In this document: piece after piece, positions 19,746 through 26,971 of the stretch
How the letters are laid out: the number at the start of each line of letters is the position of its first letter
Numbering within the stretch: position 1 is the stretch's first letter
DNA from: Williamsia phyllosphaerae
GTDB taxonomy: Bacteria; Actinomycetota; Actinomycetes; Mycobacteriales; Mycobacteriaceae
Assembly: GCF_014635305.1 (NCBI RefSeq)
Contig: NZ_BMCS01000002.1
Coordinates: 248,001-312,000, forward strand
Length of the DNA: 64,000 nt
Reading direction: 5' to 3'
Notes under the pieces: model-generated
Told to the model about the DNA's origin: nothing
What the model saw: the letters and a program-made list of their open reading frames with translations, nothing else
Database searches by the model: none
Program-made: the position numbers and the translations under genes

Positions 19746-20429
19746 ATGGTCGCTCCACCCGGTTTCTCGCGACTGACGACTTCCGTCGCGCTGTTCTCCG
19801 CCGCGGTCGTGTCGGCCGTGGCCGTCCTCGCCGCCTGTGGCGCCGACGATTCACTGCCACGCGCATCCGAGGCGAGCGTGTCGATCGCGGCGGACCCCGC
19901 ACCGACATCCGTCGCCCCGGCGACCACCGAACTCCCGCCGCTGTCGGCGACGGAGACCGTCGACCCCGGTCGCGGTTCCACCGCTCTCGGCGACGACGCC
20001 GACCGGTGCGCACCCGACATCGGTGCCGCGGCGGCCGCCGAACGGGACATCGCGACCATCCCCGCACCCGGTCCGCAGGGGCGCTGGCGTGCGTACAACT
20101 CCGGCGGCCTCTGGTGTCCGGGACTGAGTTGGATCGAGCTCGACTCCACGAGCAGCGGGAGTCCGGTTCGCCCACACCAGTTGCTGATCTACCACGCGGG
20201 ACGTTTCCAGGGCACCGGGATCACCTGCGACGCACGGCACGGGCAGTACGTGCTCGCCACCACCGGCGACGCCATCACCGTCCGCTACAGCTACGTCGAT
20301 GTCGCCGATCCCGAGCAGCGGACAACACAGAACCCGGTCGGCAAAGTCGTGGTGACGTTCCGCTGGAACGGATCCCGTGTCGTCATGGACGGCGCCCTGC
20401 CGTATGCGTTCACCAAAGGGAAGTGCTGA
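19746..20429 (+). CDS. LppP/LprE-family lipoprotein, copy 1
   Basis: Exported lipoprotein. A signal peptide ends in the lipobox VLAAC with acylated C31, followed by a Thr/Ser/Pro-rich linker and a domain of about 150 residues carrying CPGLSWIELD, HQLLIYHAGRFQGTGITC and FRWNGSRVVMDGALPYAFTKGKC, the LppP/LprE pattern. Function of the family is unknown. GAGG lies about ten bases before ATG 19746. A close paralogue follows 37 bases downstream, so this is a tandem duplication transcribed together. Confidence 0.82.
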   Translation: MVAPPGFSRLTTSVALFSAAVVSAVAVLAACGADDSLPRASEASVSIAADPAPTSVAPATTELPPLSATETVDPGRGSTALGDDADRCAPDIGAAAAAERDIATIPAPGPQGRWRAYNSGGLWCPGLSWIELDSTSSGSPVRPHQLLIYHAGRFQGTGITCDARHGQYVLATTGDAITVRYSYVDVADPEQRTTQNPVGKVVVTFRWNGSRVVMDGALPYAFTKGKC

Positions 20430-20466
20430 CATGCCCATCATCCGAGTCCGATCCACAGGAGAACAT

Positions 20467-21096
20467 ATGCGTTCCATGATTCGTTTCGGCACATCACTTC
20501 TCGCGTTCGGCGCGATGTCGATGCTCGCCGGGTGCGGCAGCGACACACCGACCGCACAGACTCCGACCGTCACCTCGACGATCACCGCGGCCCCCTCGTC
20601 GACGCAGTCCACCTCGCCGGACCCGGCCGGTCAGGGCGGCGGCACTGCGACCGACACCGTCACGCCCGCAGCCGATCCCGCCCCGGCCACGCCCGACTGC
20701 GCCACACCCGACGTGACCGCCGATATCGGCAGGATCGCCGGGCCGCTCCGCAGCATCCCGGATGCGTACTGGGTGCGAGGCGAGTCGGGCGGGACCCGCT
20801 GCCCGGGTCTGAGCTGGGTGAGTCTGGACACCGACGGCGCGACGGCGTCGTCACCGATGCAGCTGCTGATCTACCACAACGGCTACTTCCAGGGCACCGG
20901 GATCAAGTGCAACGCGGGCTACCAGACCGTCCTGAGTTCGACGCCGAACTCGATCCAGGTCCGGTACCGATACCTGCAGGGAGATGACATCAGCGCGCGC
21001 CCGAGCGGCTCGGCGACGGTGACGTTCCGGTGGAACGGGTCCGCGGTCGTCATGGACGGAGCCCTGCCCTACGGCGTGACGCTCGGGCAGTGCTGA
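20467..21096 (+). CDS. LppP/LprE-family lipoprotein, copy 2
   Basis: Paralogue of the preceding gene, 209 residues. The lipobox MLAGC gives acylated C23, then comes a low-complexity Thr/Pro linker and the same domain: RCPGLSWVSLD, MQLLIYHNGYFQGTGIKC, FRWNGSAVVMDGALPYGVTLGQC. Conserved cysteines match the first copy, so the disulfide pattern is probably kept, while the linkers differ entirely. AGGAG precedes ATG 20467 by six bases. Both copies probably sit on the outer face of the plasma membrane. Confidence 0.82.
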   Translation: MRSMIRFGTSLLAFGAMSMLAGCGSDTPTAQTPTVTSTITAAPSSTQSTSPDPAGQGGGTATDTVTPAADPAPATPDCATPDVTADIGRIAGPLRSIPDAYWVRGESGGTRCPGLSWVSLDTDGATASSPMQLLIYHNGYFQGTGIKCNAGYQTVLSSTPNSIQVRYRYLQGDDISARPSGSATVTFRWNGSAVVMDGALPYGVTLGQC

Positions 21097-21141
21097 CGCG
21101 GGGACGATCGGCGGGGCACGGACACGGCATACTTGGCCACC

Positions 21142-21930
21142 ATGACCACTGCCAAGTCTGGGCAGCCGGTTTCGCGATCTGACAGCGATCAGCGGGCAGC
21201 ACGCCCGGCGGAACCGGCCTTCGCCTCACTCTCCAGCCACTACTTCCCCATGCTCGTCGCGCTGTTCGTCGGCGTGATGATCATCAGCAACATCACCGGC
21301 ACCAAGGGCGTGTTGCTGTTCCCCTCCCTCAACTTCGACATCGGTCCGTTGGCCGTGCACGGACTCGTCACCGACGGCGCGTTCTACCTGTTCCCCCTCG
21401 CCTACGTCCTCGGGGACGTGATCAGCGAGGTCTACGGGTTCCGGGCCATGCGCCGCGTCATCCTCAGCGGTTTCGCGGTCCTGCTCATCGCGTCGATCTG
21501 CTTCTGGATCACCATCGAACTCCCCGCCGCACCGTTCTACGACGGCCAGGAATCGTTCAAGACCGTCGCCGGGGTCGTGCCGCAGTTCCTGCTCGCCGGA
21601 CTCGCCGGATACGTCGTCGGTGAGTTCCTCAACTCCTACGTGCTCGTCGCCATGAAGAAGCGCAGCGGCGAGAAACGCCTGTGGGCCCGCCTGATCGGGT
21701 CGACCGTCGTGGGCGAGTTCTTCGACACCCTCGTCTTCTGCTCGATCGCCGCGACCGCCCTGGGTATCTCGACCTGGGAGGACTTCGTCAACTACACCGT
21801 CATCGGATTCGTCTGGAAGACGCTCGTGGAGTTGGTCGTCATGCCCGTGACCTACGCGGTGGTGGCCGCCCTCAAGCGGGCGGAGCCGAGCTATCAGGAG
21901 GCGCTGGGGCGCACGCCGTCGACGGCCTGA
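21142..21930 (+). CDS. YhhQ/VUT-family transporter (7-deazaguanine precursor uptake)
   Basis: Integral membrane protein of 262 residues with about six helices, of the VUT/DUF165 family. Visible family segments are NITGTKGVLLFP, PLAYVLGDVISEVYGFRAMRRVI, STVVGEFFDTLVFCSIA and VWKTLVELVVMPVTYAVV. E. coli YhhQ imports preQ0/preQ1 for queuosine synthesis. No other queuosine or deazaguanine gene is in the window and no preQ1-type riboswitch fits the 45-base upstream gap. ATG 21142 is preferred over in-frame TTG 21133; a GCATACT -10-like element just upstream suggests a very short leader. Confidence 0.88.
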   Translation: MTTAKSGQPVSRSDSDQRAARPAEPAFASLSSHYFPMLVALFVGVMIISNITGTKGVLLFPSLNFDIGPLAVHGLVTDGAFYLFPLAYVLGDVISEVYGFRAMRRVILSGFAVLLIASICFWITIELPAAPFYDGQESFKTVAGVVPQFLLAGLAGYVVGEFLNSYVLVAMKKRSGEKRLWARLIGSTVVGEFFDTLVFCSIAATALGISTWEDFVNYTVIGFVWKTLVELVVMPVTYAVVAALKRAEPSYQEALGRTPSTA

Positions 21931-22108
21931 GTCCCCACGCCCGGCGGGCTCGATCAGACGACGGAACACATTCATCACCCGGTAGAGCTGGTAGTATGGA
22001 TCGACACACGGTCCCGCGAGGGGCCGTGTTGCTGCATTTTGCAGGTGCCTGCAGGCGATGGGCACTGCGGCCCGATTCGCGGGCACGACGATAGAAGGAG
22101 TGACACCG
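21931..22108 (+). promoter_or_regulatory. greA upstream region with hairpin leader
   Basis: The 178-base spacer contains a TAGTAT -10-like box (21991-21996) followed by ACACGGTCCC-GCGA-GGGGCCGTGT (22004-22027), a 10-bp hairpin with one G-U pair placed at the start of the likely transcript. About 80 bases then separate it from AAGGAG (22095-22100), the greA ribosome binding site. The hairpin could stabilise the leader; no known riboswitch is recognised. Confidence 0.45.
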
Positions 22109-22603
22109 ATGACCGATACACAGGTGACCTGGCTGACCCAGGAGTCCCACGATCGGCTCAAGGACGAACTCGATTCGCTCATCGCCAACCGTCCGATCAT
22201 CGCCGCCGAGATCAACGAGCGTCGCGAAGAGGGCGATCTGAAGGAGAACGGTGGATACCACGCCGCTCGCGATGAGCAGGGCCAGCAGGAAGCTCGCATC
22301 CGCCAGCTCCAGGAACTGCTGAACAACGCCAAGGTCGGCGAGACGCCGACGCAGTCGGGCGTCGCACTGCCCGGATCGGTCGTCAAGGTCTACTACGACG
22401 ACGACGAGTCCGACACCGAGACGTTCCTCATCGCCACCCGTGAGCAGGGTGCCGAGGCCGAGACGCTCGAGGTCTACTCGCCCAGCTCGCCGCTCGGCGG
22501 TGCGTTGATCGACGCCTCCGTCGGTGACACCCGTGAGTACACCGTGCCCAGCGGAGCGACCGTCAAGGTGACGTTGCTCAGCGCGGAGCCGTACCACTCC
22601 TGA
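22109..22603 (+). CDS. greA: Transcription elongation factor GreA
   Basis: Binds the RNA polymerase secondary channel and stimulates transcript cleavage in backtracked complexes. The 164 residues have the N-terminal coiled coil (about 8-75, including [23 protein letters not shown] with its acidic tip) and the C-terminal FKBP-like domain ending in [14 protein letters not shown] 22109 has AAGGAG eight bases before it. A hairpin terminator follows. Position between the DUF4307 and metB-cbs blocks matches mycobacteria. Confidence 0.97.
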   Translation: MTDTQVTWLTQESHDRLKDELDSLIANRPIIAAEINERREEGDLKENGGYHAARDEQGQQEARIRQLQELLNNAKVGETPTQSGVALPGSVVKVYYDDDESDTETFLIATREQGAEAETLEVYSPSSPLGGALIDASVGDTREYTVPSGATVKVTLLSAEPYHS

Positions 22604-22614
22604 TCCACTCGCAC

Positions 22615-22652
22615 TCGGTAGCCGCTGTTCCTCACCGAACACCGGCTACCGA
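22615..22652 (+). terminator. Terminator hairpin after greA
   Basis: TCGGTAGCCG (22615-22624) pairs perfectly with CGGCTACCGA (22643-22652), with an inner GTTC/GAAC pair continuing the stem. It begins 11 bases after the greA stop and is followed by a T-containing stretch without a true U-run. Confidence 0.7.
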
Positions 22653-22750
22653 TTGCGTTGTGGCCGAAACACACAGGTGGGTCGCAGGCCGTCCACAGCC
22701 GGCCGAGGTCTCATGAGGTGAGAAGTTCACACCACGACAGGAAGACCACC

Positions 22751-23095
22751 ATGGCAATCACCCACACCCCGGACATCGACGATGTCATCGTCGTCGCCGT
22801 CGGCGATCACTCGGCCGTCGAACTCGCCCGCGACCTCATCGGTCGCGGCCATCGCGTCGCCGTCGCCGGTACGGCGGTCGGTCACCTCGTACCGCTCGTC
22901 GCCGGCCACGCCGACACCACCATGGCCATCGTCGCCGATCTCACCGACCCCGCGCAGGTGCGGTCGATGATCGACCGCGTCGAGCGACGGTTGGGACCGA
23001 TCACGGTGATGACCGACCCGGGAGGCGCCTTCGGGTCGACCCCGTGGCGCCTGCACACCATCGGTCGAGCCACGGAACATCCGGTGGCGGCCTGA
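22751..23095 (+). CDS. Short Rossmann-fold (half-SDR) protein, copy 1
   Basis: A 114-residue protein resembling only the N-terminal half of a short-chain dehydrogenase: a beta-strand VIVVAVGDHSAVELARDLIGRGHRVAVAG, a second strand with TMAIVADLTDPAQV like the DxxD/DVTD region, then ERRLGPITVMTDPG. The glycine-rich nucleotide loop is degenerate (VGDHSA), and the catalytic Ser-Tyr-Lys half of an SDR is absent, although the frame ends cleanly in its own stop. AGGAAG lies before ATG 22751. A related protein follows. Function unknown. Confidence 0.65.
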   Translation: MAITHTPDIDDVIVVAVGDHSAVELARDLIGRGHRVAVAGTAVGHLVPLVAGHADTTMAIVADLTDPAQVRSMIDRVERRLGPITVMTDPGGAFGSTPWRLHTIGRATEHPVAA

Positions 23096-23156
23096 CAGAG
23101 AACCGTGGCCCTCTTTTCACAGGGGCAACAGAGATTCTTTAGACACCGCGGGTGTC

Positions 23157-23522
23157 ATGGAATACATGACCAGCACAGTGATTCTCACGATCAGCACCCA
23201 CTCCGACGCCGGCACCCTCGCGCAGCGACTGCTCCGCCGGGGGTGTCGCGTCGCGGTCCTCGGACCCGACGTCGGCGTCCTGCTCGACGCGGTCCGCGGG
23301 TACGGGGCCGGCCGCGCCGCGGTGTTCGTCGGCGACGTCGACGACCCCGCCGAGGCGGCCCGGCTGCGCGCCCGCGCCGAAGCGGTGATGGGCCCCGCCG
23401 ACGTCATCATCCCGGCCGAGATCAGCACGGCCACACACGGGATGGCGTCGGTGCATCGCCTCCCGGTCCGATCGGCCGCCACCCGTCCGGTTCCGGCACC
23501 GCAGCACAGCGCGGTCGCCTGA
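23157..23522 (+). CDS. Short Rossmann-fold (half-SDR) protein, copy 2
   Basis: A 121-residue relative of the preceding protein with the same order of elements: VILTISTHSDAGTLAQRLLRRGCRVAVLG, AAVFVGDVDDPAEAARLRARAEAVMGPADVIIP. It likewise lacks a typical GxxxGxG loop and any YxxxK active site. Identity to its neighbour looks modest, so the duplication is old and both copies have been kept. In-frame ATG 23166 may be the true start. It converges on ilvA with a one-base gap. Confidence 0.6.
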   Translation: MEYMTSTVILTISTHSDAGTLAQRLLRRGCRVAVLGPDVGVLLDAVRGYGAGRAAVFVGDVDDPAEAARLRARAEAVMGPADVIIPAEISTATHGMASVHRLPVRSAATRPVPAPQHSAVA

Positions 23523-23523
23523 G

Positions 23524-24726
23524 TCACCCGGCCAGATACCCCGCGTCCGCGAGCGCGGTACGCACGAGGTGCTGGTGGTCGGGTCCGCGCGTCTCCACAC
23601 TGACCGTCACCTGGACCTCCCCGAGACGTAGTTCACCGGACACCCGCGAATGGATGACGTCGACCACGCTCGCGCCGGTGTCCCGCAGCAACTCGAGCAG
23701 TGCGGCCAAGCCGCCCGGCCGATCGGGAACCGTCACGGCCACGGTCAGATAGCGTCCCGCCGCCTGTAGTCCGTGCGTGGTCAGATGGGACAGCAGCAGC
23801 GGGTCCACGTTCCCGCCCGAGAGCACCGCACAGACCGGCCCCACCAACCCCAGCCCGACCGGGTTCATCATGGCGGCGACCGCTGCGGCACCCGCCGGCT
23901 CCACCAACAGCTTCGCGCGCTCCAACATCATCAGGACCGCCCGGCTGATCGCGTCCTCACTGACCGTCACCACCTGGTCGACGAACTCCGCCACATGGGT
24001 GAACGTCACCGCGCCGGGCATGGCCACGGCTATCCCGTCGGCCATCGTGCTCATCGACACCGCCCGGGTGGGTGCACCCGCGGCGAGCGAATCCGGCCAC
24101 GCCGCAGCCTGTTCGGCCTGCACACCGATCACCCGAACATCCGGCTTGGCCATCTTGATCGCGATGGCCAACCCCGCCAGCAGACCGCCACCACCGAGGG
24201 GGACGACAACGGTCCCCACGTCCGGCATCTGCGCGGCGATCTCCACCCCCACCGACGCCTGGCCGGCGACGATGTCCTCGTGGTCGAAGGGATGGATGAG
24301 CGTCGCGCCGGTGTCGTCGGCGAACTGCTGTGCGTGGGCGAGACTCTCGTCGATGATGGCGCCGGCCAACACCACCTCGGCACCGTAGGCGCGGGTGGCG
24401 GTGACCTTCGGCAGCGACGCACCGGTCGGCATGTAGACGCGTGAGCTGATGCCCAGCGTGGAGGCCGACCACGCCACGCCCTGTGCGTGATTACCCGCGC
24501 TCGCCGCGACCACACCACCGGCACGCTGCTCGTCGGTCAGTCCCGAGATGCGCACGTAGGCCCCGCGGGGCTTGAACGAACCGGTGCGCTGCAGGTTCTC
24601 GCACTTGAGCCACACCTCGTGACCGCAGGCGTCCGAGAGCGCACGGGAGGCGACCATCGGCGTGCGCCGCATGACCGGTGCCAACAGGGCCACGGCCCGA
24701 TCGATCTGCTCGGCGGTGATCAACAT
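23524..24726 (-). CDS. ilvA: Threonine ammonia-lyase with C-terminal ACT domain
   Basis: PLP enzyme deaminating threonine to 2-oxobutyrate, precursor of isoleucine. The 400 residues comprise the fold-type II catalytic domain with PLP lysine K52 in TGSFKPRGAY and the glycine loop PLGGGGLLAG, plus a single ACT-like domain (about 325-400, LTVAVTVPDRPGGLAALLELL) for allosteric control. Length and one ACT domain fit the shorter TdcB-like or actinobacterial IlvA type. GAGGG directly abuts ATG 24726, so the exact start or a leaderless start is uncertain. Confidence 0.92.
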   Translation of the reverse strand: MLITAEQIDRAVALLAPVMRRTPMVASRALSDACGHEVWLKCENLQRTGSFKPRGAYVRISGLTDEQRAGGVVAASAGNHAQGVAWSASTLGISSRVYMPTGASLPKVTATRAYGAEVVLAGAIIDESLAHAQQFADDTGATLIHPFDHEDIVAGQASVGVEIAAQMPDVGTVVVPLGGGGLLAGLAIAIKMAKPDVRVIGVQAEQAAAWPDSLAAGAPTRAVSMSTMADGIAVAMPGAVTFTHVAEFVDQVVTVSEDAISRAVLMMLERAKLLVEPAGAAAVAAMMNPVGLGLVGPVCAVLSGGNVDPLLLSHLTTHGLQAAGRYLTVAVTVPDRPGGLAALLELLRDTGASVVDVIHSRVSGELRLGEVQVTVSVETRGPDHQHLVRTALADAGYLAG

Positions 24727-24784
24727 CCCTCGACGGTAACCGCTGCTGCGACGGGCCGCGGGACCGTCGCCGGACAAGCCGACC

Positions 24785-26146
24785 TCAGGACGTCGCGAGG
24801 CAGTTCTTCGCGCCGTCGATGACGCCGCTGCGGTATGCCTCGGTCCGGACGAACCCCGCACCCTGCCGGTCGGCGTCACCGGGACCGCGGAACGTCAGCA
24901 GGGCCTCGATGGCCTCGTCGAGGTCGCCGGGCGACAACGAGTAGCCGCTCGTCGCGTTCCGGTTCTGCAGCAGCACACTCGCGGTCCAGGCGCCCGCGAG
25001 ACAGTCGGCACGCTGCGAGCTCATCGCCTCGTCGGAGGAATCCCCCATCTGCGTCAGGGCCGCGATCCCCCACTGCGTAGCCAACAGCGCGGCGACCGCG
25101 AAGTCGCCACCCTCGGCGTAGAAGTCCTGCATCGAGTCGTTCTCGAAGCCGACGTAGTTGTCCGGGACGCAGTAGAACAGCAGATACCCCTCCGCCGAGG
25201 TGTCGCCGCACGCCGGGGCCTGTGACCCGAACGGGACGACGCGTCGCACCGGTGTCCACCGCTTCCCGGTCAGCTCGGGATAGACCTGCGACCAGTAGTC
25301 CTCGAGGTCCACCGGCACGCCGGCGATGATGTCCTCGTACGGCGCGTCCCCACCGGCAGCGGCGTCGGCGGCACTCCCGAAGGGCAACTCGACCACCGCG
25401 GGCGCGCCGTCGCGATAGCCGGCGCACGTCGTCGGTCCGTTCTCGTACCCGTTCTGGAATGCGTTGATGCGGTCGAAACCACTGCCGTGCGCCGATGGAT
25501 CGTCCGCGGCGGTACCGGGTTCGTCACGCAGGGAGAGGAACCCGGCGAGCGCGCGGTCGAGATCGACACTCGAGACCCGGTACTCACCGGCGTCGATCGC
25601 GTGCCTGCTCCACGCGCCGGAGAAGCAGTCGGCCTGGATCTCCCGCGTGATGGTCATGCCCTCGAAGTCCGACCGCGCCTGCAGCGCATGACCCCACTCG
25701 TGGGCGAGAACCACCGGGATCACGAAGTCGCCATACGTCTTTCGGAGGTCCGGCAGCAATCCCTTCACATCCCAGGCGACGACGTCCTTCGTCGCGCAGT
25801 AGAAGGCGTTACCCGCGATGTCCGACGCCGACTCGGCACACGGCGGAAGCGGGCCCGTACCGGGATCCACCGCGTAGAAGCCTCCGGTCACGGGTTCATA
25901 CACTGCTCCGTCGTATACCCGCGGATACTCGGTCGTCCAGTAGCCCTGGATGTCAACGATCGCTCGCGCCACCAGGACGTTGACGGGGTCGGAGCGGTCA
26001 CCCGTGATCGGTACCGAGGGAGCATTCGCCGACGAGGACGTCTGGGGGCCCTGGCCGACTGTTTGTCCGGACGAGCACGCGGTCGCCATCGTGACGATCG
26101 CCGCGATGGTGACGACGACAGCGGGTCGAACTCGGCTCAGACGCAT
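24785..26146 (-). CDS. LpqM-like lipoprotein with active and decayed metallopeptidase domains
   Basis: Exported lipoprotein (lipobox TATAC region, acylated C24). Residues 55-245 form a neutral zinc metallopeptidase domain (YpfJ/PF04228 style): VVLAHEWGHALQ at 147-156 with E150, and TREIQADCFSGAWSR with the third ligand E169. Residues 268-450 repeat the same domain: FYCVPDNYVGFE copies FYCATKDVVAWD, and QRADCLAGAWTAS copies EIQADCFSGAWSR. HEWGH, however, is replaced by TQWGI (357-361). It is thus one live plus one dead domain in tandem. The substrate is unknown. It diverges from the LpqN-like gene. Confidence 0.82.
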   Translation of the reverse strand: MRLSRVRPAVVVTIAAIVTMATACSSGQTVGQGPQTSSSANAPSVPITGDRSDPVNVLVARAIVDIQGYWTTEYPRVYDGAVYEPVTGGFYAVDPGTGPLPPCAESASDIAGNAFYCATKDVVAWDVKGLLPDLRKTYGDFVIPVVLAHEWGHALQARSDFEGMTITREIQADCFSGAWSRHAIDAGEYRVSSVDLDRALAGFLSLRDEPGTAADDPSAHGSGFDRINAFQNGYENGPTTCAGYRDGAPAVVELPFGSAADAAAGGDAPYEDIIAGVPVDLEDYWSQVYPELTGKRWTPVRRVVPFGSQAPACGDTSAEGYLLFYCVPDNYVGFENDSMQDFYAEGGDFAVAALLATQWGIAALTQMGDSSDEAMSSQRADCLAGAWTASVLLQNRNATSGYSLSPGDLDEAIEALLTFRGPGDADRQGAGFVRTEAYRSGVIDGAKNCLATS

Positions 26147-26241
26147 GTCGCGCAGTCAACCAAGGCAGGATTGAATTATTCATGGACCGTCGGCGCGGAG
26201 GATCCAATCGAATTCCAATTCACGATCTTTATCTTGCGTCC

Positions 26242-26955
26242 ATGAAACTCACGAAGATCGGATCGGCGACCGTCGTCGTCGGCGCAGCGCTCACCCTCGT
26301 CCTCGCCGGCTGCTCCAGCAGCTCCGATTCCGCATCGGAATCGTCCACGTCCGCATCCGCCCCGAGCTCGACCTCGAGTGCGGCGGCCCCGTCCACCGGC
26401 GAGCTCACCCCTCGCTCGGTCGACGCGACCGGCGCCAACATGACCATCGCCGACTACATCAAGCAGAACAACATCACCGAGACGCCGATCAAGATGGGCG
26501 ACACGGCTGCACCCGCCATCGACCTCCCGATCCCCGAGGGATGGACCCCCGCAGGCGGCAAGACACCGGACTACGCCTACGCCGCAATCGAATACACCGG
26601 ACCCGACGCGTCGTCGGCGTCCTACACCCCGAACTTCGTCGCCCTGCTGTCGCGGCTCGAGGGAGATGTCGATCCACAGAAGCTGATCGACCTGGCACCC
26701 GGCGAGGTGAAGAACCTCAAGGACGCCGACATCGTCGACCAACGCACGACGACCCTGTCGGGTTACCCCGCGTACGACATCGCCGCGACCTACGACCTCG
26801 AGGGCACCGAGGCGCTGAGCGCACAGAAGACCGTGGTCATCCCCGGCGACGGCGTGATGTACATCCTGCAGCTCAACGGCACCAGCGATCAGGCGCAGGC
26901 CGAGATCCTCGGTGCGGCCGCCAAGGCGATCGACGCGGCAACCATCTCGCAATAG
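26242..26955 (+). CDS. LpqN/LpqT-family lipoprotein
   Basis: A 237-residue lipoprotein: lipobox VLAGC with acylated C24, a Ser/Ala-rich linker (25-60), then the LpqN-like domain with YIKQNNITETPI, DLPIPEGWTPAG, NFVALLSRLEGDVD and YDIAATYDLEG. LpqN-like proteins of mycobacteria occur with trehalose mycolate transport and bind partner membrane proteins; the specific role here is unknown. It is divergent from the metalloprotease-like lipoprotein by 95 bases and ends 16 bases before the SARP gene's stop on the other strand. Confidence 0.85.
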   Translation: MKLTKIGSATVVVGAALTLVLAGCSSSSDSASESSTSASAPSSTSSAAAPSTGELTPRSVDATGANMTIADYIKQNNITETPIKMGDTAAPAIDLPIPEGWTPAGGKTPDYAYAAIEYTGPDASSASYTPNFVALLSRLEGDVDPQKLIDLAPGEVKNLKDADIVDQRTTTLSGYPAYDIAATYDLEGTEALSAQKTVVIPGDGVMYILQLNGTSDQAQAEILGAAAKAIDAATISQ

Positions 26956-26971
26956 GGCGAGCGGACCGCTC

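Noticed and set aside
21097..21141. preQ1 riboswitch before the YhhQ-like gene
   Set aside because: Only 45 bases are available, with a -10-like box near the start and no H-type pseudoknot pattern.
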